Shown here one piece after another: positions 35,870 to 48,779 of a stretch of 64,000 nucleotides of DNA. Position numbers and translations under genes: made by a program. Below the pieces are notes generated by a model. The model did no database searches. It was not told the origin of the DNA and saw only the letters and a program-made list of their open reading frames with translations. The stretch comes from Sinonovacula constricta. Its lineage: Eukaryota; Mollusca; Bivalvia; Cardiida; Solecurtidae. Where the stretch lies: contig CM017572.1 in NCBI GenBank assembly GCA_007844125.1, positions 33,510,095 to 33,574,094 of the forward strand, read 5' to 3'. The stretch's first letter is position 1. Each line of letters starts with the position of its first letter.

Positions 35870-36923
35870 GGGTGGTGGTCTTAATGTACCATTACCGTAA
35901 TGTACCAGGACTTAATGTACCATTTTTGGATCGAATGTACCATCTATAGTTTATATAGGGATTATGGTAGGCCTATTGTTCAGTGTGGAGGACCCCATTG
36001 AGGGGTGATAATTAGGTGTGAAAATCTCCCTGGGGCATTCTGTTGTGTATTTGTCAATTGACAAACCTGTTTGTTAATATAACAGGCTAGTTTTTAACCA
36101 TTTATAAATCTGTTTGGAGAATAAACAACAAGTCTTGTATGGGTTATTAACAATTGTTCCATGTGTTTAAGAAATTATAAGATTGTTTTACTTAAGTAAA
36201 GAATTTATCAATAAACTTTAATAGTAAAAAATAATTAAAAACAATACAACACATCATCATTTAAATATATATATCCCGATATTAATCAATGTCACACAGT
36301 CAATGTCACTGGTCACTCGTCGTCCGGGCGGTCATCCTTTGATCCATTTCATATGACCATAATAATTACCATTATGAATCGTCTTCAAAAGCACACTTTC
36401 ACATCTTTAATACTTTAATCATGACCATTTGAAACTTTAAATACCCTTAATTACACAATTGTGCTAAAACATTCACAGTTTAAATTAATGTGTGAATAAC
36501 TAAAAAAACAAGCAATTACAATGATTGTTTAAACACATCACTTGGCACATCACTTGGAGATGTGTGGGACAATAATCTAATACATTAAATTGTTATCCAT
36601 TCCAATCTTAATTTAATTAAATACAAAACACATTTGTGACTGGATTAAATTACGAAAATATAGGTTTATAACCACTTACTTTAAAGAACAAACACAGGTA
36701 CTTATACATTTCATTTAAATAAAACTCATTAAAATTTCAATACATACACATTTAAATATCATATACACAAATTTACAACATGTTTTAACTTTATTTGAAC
36801 TAAAAACAATATATATAAACGTAAACAATAATCCCTATATATTCTATATATGGTACATTCGATCCAAAAATGGTACATTTAGTCCTGGTACATTACGGTA
36901 ATGGTACATTACGTCCGACAACC
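35870..36923. mobile_element. 1,054-bp foldback-type element, 9-bp target duplication
   Basis: The flanks carry the direct repeat ATTTGATTA (35861-35869 and 36924-36932). The left end GGGTGGTGGTCTTAATGTACC and the inverse of the right end, GGTTGTCGGACGTAATGTACC, open about 95-bp inverted arms. Each arm holds four spaced copies of TGTACCA (AATGTACCATTACCG, AATGTACCAGGAC, AATGTACCATTTTTGG, AATGTACCATC). The interior is AT-rich with no ORF. Nine-base duplication and a G-start end fit a non-autonomous Mutator-like element. Confidence 0.85.
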
Positions 36924-36963
36924 ATTTGATTATGTCAATTAAAGGCAAACTTTTCTTTCTTCA

Positions 36964-36987
36964 CCCCCCCCCCCCCCCCCCCCCCCC
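36964..36987. repeat. Poly-C tract
   Basis: About 24 consecutive C. Length is probably unreliable in any assembly. Confidence 0.95.
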
Positions 36988-37609
36988 ACACACACCACCA
37001 CCCAAAAGAACAAATTCATTAATGTCGGGTACCTTTAACATTAAAAAAACTACAACAAAGTAACAAACTATCTTGTTTTCATCAGAATTACAGTGTGTAG
37101 ATCCAGGCGCGTATCTTGGCCATTTTGAAGTTTCTAGGGATTTCTAGGGTATAAATAAAAAAAAATACCATGCCTTACGGTTAGGATAACCAACGGTTAG
37201 CCATCGATTTTCTTAGTGGTTTGGGTACTTTTCGATATTTCGAACATAAAGTGTCTAATGAACAGTATTATTGAAACGAAATTATAATAGCAATCGAATA
37301 ATACGCCCTTTTTGCGAGCACGGCAATAAAAATCAAACTTCTTTCCGCGAAACTCCTTTTCGCTATTTAACCCCTTTCCGCACTTTAGTCATACCGGAAG
37401 TTTAGTTTCGTCTCGACAGTAGCCAGGCTGGATAAGATTTTCTGTGTTATTTTTGGGCTATATTCTTAGTAGAAATGTTGGATTGGATATGTTTACAGCA
37501 AAGCGAACGGGTTTTAATCAATTGATTCGGGTCATGTATTCTTCCCGGTTTTAGGAGTTACACGCTGTCGTTTTATTGTGTAAATGAGATATTTTGGTGT
37601 CCAACATAC

Positions 37610-37745
37610 TAAGGGCTAAATCCACCGTGCTATTTTCGTGGAACAATCATTTGTATCTGGAAATTAGACACTATCTAAAGGTTAGTAATGTATTTTTATA
37701 TTTATTTATGGATGACAAGCAATTATCGACACCATGGGTAACATG
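37610..37745 (+). repeat. Long-repeat fragment C
   Basis: Matches 2781-2908 and 55619-55746 (CCACCGTGCTATTTTCGTGG through ATCGACACCATGGG). Its right edge coincides with the start of a SINE, so the SINE or an associated break ended it. Confidence 0.7.
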
Positions 37746-37960
37746 TTGCAGCAACTGGGAAGGGTCGATTGGGAGTTGGGCCCTGGACCAGTGTCTCTTG
37801 AGGTTTGAGAAGGAAGGGCGCCCGTGTGAGTGTATTTGTGTCTCCTGGGCTATGTGTAACAGGAGTGGAAAAAGTAAGCCTCCACCTGGATTCGAACCAC
37901 AGACCTCCCCAATACTAGCGGATCGCTCTACCACCTGAGATATAGAGGTTCTGCGAACGG
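37746..37960 (-). mobile_element. tRNA-derived SINE, second family
   Basis: On the minus strand: TATCTCAGGTGGTAGAGCG (A box) and GTGGTTCGAATCC (B box), followed by a body that differs from the family at 9470/24688. The head lies at the 37960 side. Confidence 0.7.
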
Positions 37961-38173
37961 ATGGTGTCTGGTCAAAAAGGCCCAAATCCAAAATTTAAAG
38001 GTACTGGTATGGGAACGGCCAATAAATAGGGAGTCGAAAAGGCCCATATGTGTGTAATATGTACATGCATGTTCAAATAGAATATTGATTGTTATTGTAT
38101 TATTTTATTGATTTATTATTATATGTAAATGTATATTATTTGTAATATTTCCTTTATACTATATTATATTATA

Positions 38174-41100
38174 GTCTGATAAGCCCATCAGCACATACGG
38201 TTCGGTTTTTGATAAATATCAACACATGCAGTCGGATAAGCCCATCAACACGTAAGGTCCAATTTTTATTAACACCAACACAAACAATCTGATAAGCCCA
38301 TCAAAACATAAGGTTCGATTTTTTATAAACATCAGACATGCAGTCTGATAAGCCCATCAACAGGTAAGGTCCAATGTTTATTAACATCCACACATGCAGT
38401 CTGATAAGCCCATCAACAGGTAAGGTCCAATGTTTATTAACACCAACACATGCAGTCTGATAAGCCCATCACCACGTAAGGTCCAATGTTTATTAACATC
38501 CACACATTCAGTCTGGTAGGCGCATCAACACGTAAGGTCCAATGTTTATTAACATCCACACTTGCAGTCTAATATGCCCATCAGCACGTAAGGTCCAATG
38601 TTTATTAACATCCACACATTCAGTCTGGTAGGCCTATCAACACGTAAGGTCCAATGTTTATTAACATCCACACATGCAGTCTGATAAGCCCATCAACACG
38701 TAAGGTCCAATGTTTATTAACATCCACACTTGCAGTCTGATATGCCCATCAACATGTAAAGTCCAATGTTAATTTACATCCCCACATTCAGTCTGGTAGG
38801 CCCATCAACACGTAAGGTCCAATGTTAATTAACATCCACACATGCAGTCTGATAAGCCCATCAACACGTAAGGTCCAGGGTTTATTTACATCCACACATG
38901 CAGTCTGAAAAGCCCATCAACACGTAAGGTCCAATGTTTATTAACATCAACACATGCAGTCTGATAAGCCCATCAACACGTAAGGTCCAATGTTTATTAT
39001 CACCAACACATGCTGTCTGATCAGCACATAAGGTTCAATTTTTAATAAACATCAACACATACAGTCTGATAAGCCCATCAGCACACAAGGTTCGATTTTA
39101 ACATACAGCAACACATCCAGTCTGATAAGCCCATCACCACATAAGGTTTGATTTTTAAAAAACATACTCACATTCAGTCTGATAAGCCCATCAACACGTA
39201 AGGTTCAATGTTTATTAACACTAATACATGCAGCCTGATAAGCCCATCAACACATAAGGTTGGATTTTTGATAAACATCAACACATGCAGTCTGTAAGCC
39301 CAGCAGCACATAAGGTTCAATTTTTAATAAACATCCACACATGCAGTCTGATAAGCTCATCAGCACATAAGGTTCAATTTTTAATAAACATCCACACATC
39401 CAGTCTGATAAGCCCAGCAGCACATAAGGTTTGATTTTTAATAAACATCCGAACATGCAGTCTGATAAGCTCATCAGCACATAAGGTTCAATTTTTAATA
39501 AACAGCAACACATCCAGTCTGATAAGCCCATCAACACGAAAAGTCCAATGTTTAGTGACATCCAAACATGCAGACTGGTATGCAGTCTGATAAGCCCATC
39601 AAGACGTAAGGTCCAATGTTTATTGACATCCACACATGCAGTGTGGTATGCAGTTTGATAAGCCCATGCAGTCTGATAAGCACATCAACACGTAAGGTCC
39701 AATGTTTATTAACATCAACACATGCAGTCTGATAAGCTCATCAGCACGTAAGGTCCAATGTTTATTAACATCCACACATGCAGTCTGATAAGCCCATCAA
39801 CAAGTAAGGTCCAACGTTTATTAACATCAACACATACAGTCTGATAGGCCCATCAACACGTAAGGTCCATCGTTTATTAAGATCAACACATGCAGTCTGA
39901 TAAACCTATCAGCATATACATGTAAGGTTCGATTTTAATAAACATCCACACATGCAGTCTGATAAGCCCATTAGCACATAAGGTCCAATGTTTATTAACA
40001 TCCACACATGCAGTCTCGTATGTCCATCAACACGTAAGGTTTGATATTTAATAAACATCCACACATGCTGTCTGATAAGCCCATCAGCACATTACTAATT
40101 TAGGTTCAATTTTTAATAAACATCAACACATGCAGTCAGAAATGCCCATCAACATGTAAGGTCTAATGTTTATTAACACCAATACATGCAGTCTGATAAG
40201 CCCATCTGCACATAAGATTGATTTTTAATAAACATCCACACACACAGTCTGATATGCCCATCAAGAGGTAATGTCCAATGTTCACTTACATGCACACATG
40301 CAGTCTGACATGCCCATCAACACATAATGTTCGATTTTTAATAAACATCAACACATGCAGTCCGATAAGCCCATCAACACATAAGGTTCGATTTTTAATA
40401 AACATCAACACATGCAGTCCGATAAGCCCATCAACACATAAAGTTTGATTTTTAATATACATAAACACATACAGTCTAATAAGCCCATCAATACATAAGG
40501 GTCAATTTTTAATAAATATCCGCAAATGCAGTCTGATAAGCCCATCAACACATAAGGGTCCATTTTTAATACACTTAAACACATGCAGTCTGATAAACCC
40601 ATCAACACGTAAGGTCCAATGTTTATTAACACCAACACATGCAGTCTGATAAGCCCATCAGCACATAAGGTTTGATTTTAAAAAAACAGCAACACATCCC
40701 GTCTGATAAGCCCATCACCACATAAGGTTTGATTTTTAATAAACATCCTCACATGCAGTCTGATAAGACCAGCAACACGTAATGTCCAATGTTTATTAAC
40801 ATCAACACATGCAGTCTGATAAGCCCATCAGTACATAAGGTCTAATATTTATTACCACTAACACATGCAGCCCGATAAGCCCATCAGCACATAAGGTTCG
40901 ATTTTAAAAAAACAGCAACACATCCAGTCTGATAAGCCCATCACCACATAAGGTTTGATTTTTAATAAACATCCTCACATGCAGTCTGATAAGACCAGCA
41001 ACACGTAATGTCCAATGTTTATTAACATCTACACATGCAGTCTGGTATGTCCATCAACACGTAAGGTCCAATGTTTACTAACACCAACACATGCAGTCTG

Positions 41101-44100
41101 ATAAGCCCATCAACACATAAGGGTCGATTTTTAATAAACAGCAACGCTTGCAGTCTGATAAGCCCATCAACACGTAAGGTCCAATGTTTATTAACACCAA
41201 CACATGCAGTCTGATAAGCCCATCAACACATAAGGGTCGATTTTTAATAAACAGCAACGCTTGCAGTCTGATAAGCCCATCAACACATAAGGTTCGATTT
41301 TTAATAAACATCCACACATGCAGTCTGATAATCCCATCTGCATATAATGTTCGATTTTTAATAAACATCCACACATGCAGTCTGATAAGTCCATAAGCAC
41401 GTAATGTTCGATTTTTAATAAACATCCACACATGCAGTCTGATAAGCCCATCAGCACATAATGTTTGATTTTTAATAAACATAAACACATACAGTCTAAT
41501 AAGCCCATCAACACATAAGGGCCAATTTTTAATAAATATCCACAAATGCAGTCTGATAAGCCCATCAACACATAAGGGTCGATTTTTAATACACTTAAAC
41601 ACATGCAGTCTGATAAGCCCATCAACACGTAAGGTTCAATGTTTATTAACACCAACACATGTAGTCTGATAAGCCCATCAGCACATGAGGTTTGATTTTT
41701 TATAAAGATCAGCACATGCAGTCTGATAAGCCCATCAGCACATAGGGTTTAATTTTTAATAAACACTAAAACATGCAGTCTGATAAGCCCATCAGCACAT
41801 AAGGTTCGATTTTAATAAAAATCCACACATGCAGTCTGATAAGCACATTAGCACATAAGGTTCGATTTTAATAAACATCCATACATGCTGTCTGATAAGC
41901 CCATCAACACATAAGGTCCAATGTTTATTAACACCAACACATGCAGTCTGAAAAGCCCATCAACACATAAGGTCTAATGTTTATTGACACCAACCCATGC
42001 ATTTTTAATAAAGATCCACACATGCAGTCTGATAAGCCCATCATTACGTAAGGTTCGATTTTTAATAAACATCAACACATGCAGTATGATAAGCTCATCA
42101 GCACATAAGGTTCGATTTTTAATAAACATCCTCACATGCAGTCTGATAAGCCCATCAACACGTAAGGTCCAATGTTTATTAACACCAACACATGCAGTCT
42201 GATAAGCCCATCAGCACGTAAGGTCCAATGTTTATTAACATCTACACATGCAGTCTGATAAGCCCATCAACACGTAAGGTCCAACGTTTATTAACATCAA
42301 CACATACAGTCTGATATGCCCATCAACACGTAAGGTCCAATGTTTATTAACATCCACACATGCAGTCTGGTATGTCCATCAACACGTAAGGTCCAATGTT
42401 TATTAACACCAACACATGCTGTCTTATAAGCCCATCAGCACATAAGGTTCTAATTTTAAAAAACAGCAACACATGCAGTCTGATAAGCCCATTTACACGT
42501 AAGGTCCAATGTTTATTACCACCAACATGTACAGTCTGATAAGCCCATCAACATGTAAGGTCCAATGTTTATTAACACCAACACATGCAGTCTGATAAGC
42601 CCATTTACACGTAAGGTCCAGTGTTTATTAACACCAACACATGCAGTCTGATAAGCCCATCAACACGTAAGGTCCAATGTTTATTAACACCAACACATGC
42701 AGTCTGATAAGCCCATCAACACATAAGGTCCAATGTTTATTGACACCAACCCATGCAGTCTGATAAGCCCATCAGTACGTAAGGTTCTAATTTTAATAAA
42801 CATCAACACATGCAGTTTGATAAGCCCATCAACACATAAGGGTCGATTTTTAATAAACATCCACACATGCAGTCTGATAAGCCCATCAACACATAAGGGT
42901 CGATTTTTAATACACTTCAACACATGCAGTCTGATAAGCCCATCAACACATAAGGTCCAATGTTTATTTACACCAGCACATGCAGTCTGATAAGCTCATC
43001 AGCACATCAGGTTTGATTTTTTATAAACATCAGCACATGCAGTCTGATAAGCCCATCAGCACATAGGGTTTAATTTTTTTAATAAACATCAACACATGCA
43101 GTCTGATACGCCCATCAACACATAAGTTTTAATGTTTATTAACACCAAAACATGCAGTCTGATAAGCCCATCAACAGGTAAGGTCCAATGTTTATTAACA
43201 CCAAAACATGCAGTCTGATAAGCTCATCAACACGTAAGGCCAATGTTTATTAACACCAACACATACAATCTGATCAGCTCATCAGCACATAAAGTTCGAT
43301 TTTTAATAAACATCAGCACATACAATTTGATAAGCCCATCAGCACATAAGGTTCGATATTTAATAAACATCAACACATGCTGTCTGATAAGCCCATCAGC
43401 CCATTACTAATTTCGGTTCAATTTTTGATAAACTTCAACACATGCAGTCAGAAATGCCCATCAACATGTAAGGTCTAATGTTTATTAACACCAATACATG
43501 CAGTCTGATAAGCCCATCAGCACATAAGATTGATTTTTAATAAACATCCACACACACAGTCTGATATGCCCATCGAGACGTAATGTCCAATGTTTATTTT
43601 ACATGCACACATGCAGTCTGACATGCCCATCAACACATAAGGTCCAATGTTTATTAACATCCACACATGCAGTCTGATAAGCCCATCAGCACATAATGTT
43701 CGATTTTTAATAAACATCAACACATGCAGTCCGATAAGCCCATCAACGCATAAGGTTCGATTTTTAATAAACATCAGCACATGCAGTCCGAAAAGCCCAT
43801 CAACACATAAGGTTCAATTTTTAATAAACATCAACACATGCAGTCCGATAAGCCTATCAGCACATAAGGTTCGAATTTTGATAAAGATCCACACATGCAG
43901 TCTGATAAGCCCATCAACACATAAAGTTTGATTTTTAATAAACATCAACACATACAGTCTGATAAGCCTATCAGCACATAAGGTTTGATTTTTAATAAAC
44001 ATCAGCACATTCAGTCTGATAAGCCCATCAGCACATAAGGTTCGATTTCTAATACACATCAACACATGCAGTCTGATAAGCCCATCAGCACATAAGGTTT

Positions 44101-45813
44101 GATTTTTAATAAACATCAACACATACAGTCTGATAAGCCCATCAGCACATAAGGTTTGATTTTTAATAAACACCAACACATGCAGTCTGATAAGCCCTTC
44201 AGCACATAAGGTTTGATTTTTAATAAACATCAACACATACAGTCTGATAAGCCCATCAGCACATAAGGTTTGATTTTTAATAAACACCAACACATGCAGT
44301 CTGATAAGCCCTTCAGCACATAAGGTTTGATTTTTAATAAACACCAACACATGCAGTCTGATAAGCCCTTCAGCATACAAGGTTTGATTTTTAATAAACA
44401 CCAACACATGCAGTCTGATAAGCCCATCAGCACATAAGGTTTGATTTTTAATAAACATCAACACATGCAGTCTGATAAGCCTATCAGCACATAAGGTTTG
44501 ATTTTTAATAAACACCAACACATGCAGTCTGATAAGCCCTTCAGCATACAAGGTTTGATTTTTAATAAACACCAACACATGCAGTCTGATAAGCCCATCA
44601 GCACATAAGGTTTGATTTTTAATAAACATCAACACATGCAGTCTGATAAGCCTATCAGCACATAAGGTTTGATTTTTAATAAACACCAACACATGCAGTC
44701 TGATAAGCCCATCAGCACATAAGGTTTGATTTTTAATAAACATCAACACATGCAGTCTGATAAGCCTATCAGCACATAAGGTTTGATTTTTAATAAACAC
44801 CAACACATGCAGTCTGATAAGCCCATCAGCACATAAGGTTTGATTTTTAATAAACATCAACACATGCAGTCTGATAAGCCTATCAGCACATAAGGTTTGA
44901 TTTTTAATAAACATCAACACATGCAGTCTGATAAGCCTATCAGCACATAAGGTTTGATTTTTAATAAACACCAACACATGCAGTCTGATAAGCCCATCAG
45001 CACATAAGGTTTGATTTTTAATAAACATCAACACATGCAGTCTGATAAGCCCATCAGCACATAAGGTTTGATTTTTAATAAACATCAACACATGCAGTCT
45101 GATAAGCCTATCAGCACATAAGGTTTGATTTTTAATAAACACCAACACATGCAGTCTGATAAGCCCATTAGCACATAAGGTTTGATTTTTAATAAAGATC
45201 CACACATGCAGTCCGATAAGTCCATCAGCACATAAGGTTCAATTTTTAATAAACATCCACACATGCAGTCCGATAAGCCCTTCAGCACATAAGGTTTGAT
45301 TTTTAATAAAGATCCACACATGCAGTCTGATAAGCCCATCAACACATAAGGTTCAATTTTTAATAAACATCCACACATAAAGTCTGATAAACCCATCAGC
45401 ACATAAGGTTTGATTTTTAATAAAGATCCACACATGCAGTCTGATAAGCCCATCAGCACATAAGGTTTGATTTTTAATTAAAGATCCACACATGCAGTCT
45501 GATAAGCCCATCAACACATAAGGTTCAATTTTTAATAAACATCCACACAATCATGCAGTCCGATAAGCCCATCAGCACATAAGGTTTGATTTTTAATTAA
45601 AGATCCACACATGCAGTCTGATAAGCCCATCAACACATAAGGTTCAATTTTTAATAAACATCCACACCATCATGCAGTCCGATAAGCCCATCAGCACGTA
45701 AGGTTTGATTTTTAATAAACATCCACACATACAGTCCGATAATCCCATCAACACATAAGGTTCAATTTTTAATAAAGATCCACACATGCAGTCTGATAAG
45801 CCCATCAACACAT
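38174..45813. repeat. 56/57-bp satellite array, ~7.6 kb
   Basis: About 134 monomers of the form CATGCAGTCTGATAAGCCCA plus TCAGCACATAAGG, with two subfamilies. One continues TTTGATTTTTAATAAACA (57 bp); the other TCCAATGTTTATTAACA (56 bp). The 57-bp form dominates from about 43900 onward and is nearly uniform at 43900-45800, where its length (19 codons) keeps one minus-strand frame open for 463 codons. The first half is mixed and more diverged. AATAAA is present in most 57-bp monomers on the + strand. Confidence 0.97.
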
Positions 45814-46179
45814 AAGTAATCAGTTAATACTGAATGTGGTTCTTCAAAGTTTCAGTAAATGACATAAAGTTGCAACAATACTAAATAGAAACTCTGTGTT
45901 CAGGCCACTTTAAACATTAACGCAGCATAATCAGTATCGAATGAAAATGAAGTCTACCAAAAATGTAAAGACAAAAGTAACTCATTAAGATAGAAAATAA
46001 AAATGTCTCTCTAATAATTTCCTGTTAAATGATATAAAATGTACACAAAGGGCGACTGTCTAGATCATATGTGAACACAATCTAACTACTTAACATTTGT
46101 AAATATTGCATATAAGTACAATAATAAGGATTGAAGGCTAAGGTCATGTTTTTCAACATATATTACACATTATAATAAC
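45814..46179. other. Spacer between two tandem arrays
   Basis: AT-rich, no feature recognised. Confidence 0.5.
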
Positions 46180-47300
46180 CATACCCATACCGTCACCATA
46201 ACCATACAATAATCATATCATACCATAACCACATCTATACTATAACCATGACCATAACCATGCAATAACCTTACCCATACCATAACCTTACCCCTAATGT
46301 AACAATACCCATACCATAATCATAATGTAACCTTACCCATACCATAACCATGATGTAACAATACCCATACCATAACCATAATGTAACCATACCCATACCA
46401 TAACCATAATGTAACAATATCATACCATAACCATATTGTAACAATACCCATACCATAACCATAATGTAACAATACCAATACCTTTACCATACCCATAGCA
46501 TACCCATACCATAACCATGCCCATACTGTTATCATACCCAATACATAACCATACCCATACTGTAACCATACCCACACCATACCCATAACATACCCACACC
46601 ATACCCATACCATAACCAGCATACCCATGCTGTAATCATACCCATATCACAACCATACCCATACTGTAACCATCCCACACCATACCCATACCATAACCAT
46701 ACCATAACCATACCATACCCATCACCATAACCATACAATAATCATATTATATCATAACCACACCTATACTATAACCATACCCATAACCATGTCATAACCT
46801 TACCCATACGATAACCATACCACTAATGTAACCATGCCATAACCATATCCATAATGTAACCATACCCATACCATAACCATACCCAAACCATACCCACACC
46901 ATAACCATACTATATCAATACCATACCATACCCATACCATACCTACACCATAACCATACCATGACCATACCCATACCATAACCATACTATCACCATAAAA
47001 TAATCTTATTATACCATAACCACACCTATACTATAACCATACCAATAATCATGCCATAACCTTACCCATACCATAGCCATAATGTAACCATACCCATACC
47101 ATAACCATAATGTAATCATACCCATACCATAACCATAACATAACCATACCCATACCATAACCATACCCATACCATCACAATAACCATACCATCACAATAA
47201 CCATACAATAACCATATTATGCCATAACCATACCCATACCCATAACCATGCCATAACCATACCCATACCATATCCATACTATCATCCTTTACCATACCAG
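46180..47300. repeat. CCATAM hexamer-based array
   Basis: About 1.1 kb of mixed CCATAC and CCATAA units with AATGTAAC spacers at irregular intervals. Frames rich in Tyr, Gly, Met and Val on the minus strand are by-products. Confidence 0.95.
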
Positions 47301-48779
47301 GGCATTTTAAAGATTATCCCAGGACTGGATAATGGGACTGATTGTCATTTCATGTCGTTTATCCATAGCAAGATATTGCAGTGAATGCATCACTATATAT
47401 CACTATATATCCCGCAAGTTGATACCGTTTCCATATGACTGAAAAATTGTTGGTTGCATGCATATATAATGTGTTACAATGGTGATATGATGTGAATGAT
47501 GATAGTAGTAATCATGATTGGCAGCTTATATTGGTGGATTTGAACACAGCTAACACAATTTCAGAGAAGATTGAAATGATTAGGGTGATGATTTCGAAGA
47601 AGAAGTGCATACCGACTAACAATCAATGAAATAACTTAAATGAATAATAGAATGGGTTTATAAGTTAGATGAAACACCGGGATACGTTGGGCAGATGGTA
47701 TTCATGTTCACGGCAGATGGTATTCATGTTTCTTGTGGTGATAAAGGACAACTACACCCATCAGTTGATTTCAATAGTTTGACCATTTTTATTCTATATT
47801 GCTAGAAAATTCACTGTTGATTTGCACTTTGTTTTGTGTGTATTTATATAGAAATGCCAACTTCCGGTGGTCACGGTTTCGTAATAAATTGATCCATATC
47901 GGTCCTAAGGCCAACGTTGTGAACCACCAGTACATACCAGTATGGTCTTGGCCCTGGGGTCCCATATTTAGGCAATACATTGATACATATAAGTCCTAAG
48001 GCCAACGTTATGAACCATCTGTATATAACAGTATGATTTTGGTCCTATTGCCCCATATTAAAGTTCAATTGGAACATTATGATCCATTTGTATAAAACAA
48101 ATTGGTCTTAGCTCCTAGACCCCCTAGTAAGAAAGTAAAATCCATATATCCAAAACCGGACCATCGTTATGAACCTTTTATGTCGGTAATCTGATCTTTA
48201 GCAAGTGATCATGTTTAAGGTCTATATTTTATTATTTGTTTGTTTACGTTCACGTCCCCAGTTCGAGTCTGTGAAGGACCTGCATTTGTGTTTCTTCACC
48301 TGCATCACTATCACGTGCCCTTATTTTATAGCATCCGGTCGACTCCCTACAGGTTTTTATAATTTTTGTATTTTATCAAGCGTCTGGCAGTCCTTTATAT
48401 ATGTTGCCAGGGCTCGTATGCTCAATCTTTTTACGTGGAAATATGATGTATGTTAAGTGCCAAAGATTCTTGTGCTGAATGATTGGTCTCAATGTGCTAG
48501 ACACCACTATGTTTTAGTAGTATGACCTTTCTCCTTGCAGTTACTTTTGAAGCTAATTATTTCTGAATACAGATCAGGTCTAGACATGAATAATATATTT
48601 GTTAACTTCTTGGTCTTCTATTCAGTACAATGATTCATGAATGACATTTAATTCAGTATATATAGAAGACCTATCATTAAGTCTTGGAGATTTCAATACA
48701 TAATTAAGGTATTACAAAGGCTGGTGGCACTCCATCTGAGGTAGTTTCCTTACTTGCGTCCGGGTATATTTTGGTCCAG
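47301..48779. other. Intergenic with a degenerate ~115-bp tandem repeat
   Basis: Around 47885-48190 there are about three diverged units with GTCCTAAGGCCAACGTTRTG and CCATATTTAGGCAATACATTGA. No gene recognised. Confidence 0.5.

Noticed and set aside
43814..45205. 463-codon ORF on the minus strand called as a protein gene
   Set aside because: It is a read-through of 57-bp satellite monomers (19 identical-length codons); no promoter, no composition change at its ends, and sister monomers of 56 bp break it.
38174..45813. CRISPR array or integron-like array
   Set aside because: Monomers abut directly with no spacers; a satellite.
46271..46985. Tyr/Gly/Met/Val-rich ORFs
   Set aside because: Translation of the CCATAM hexamer array.
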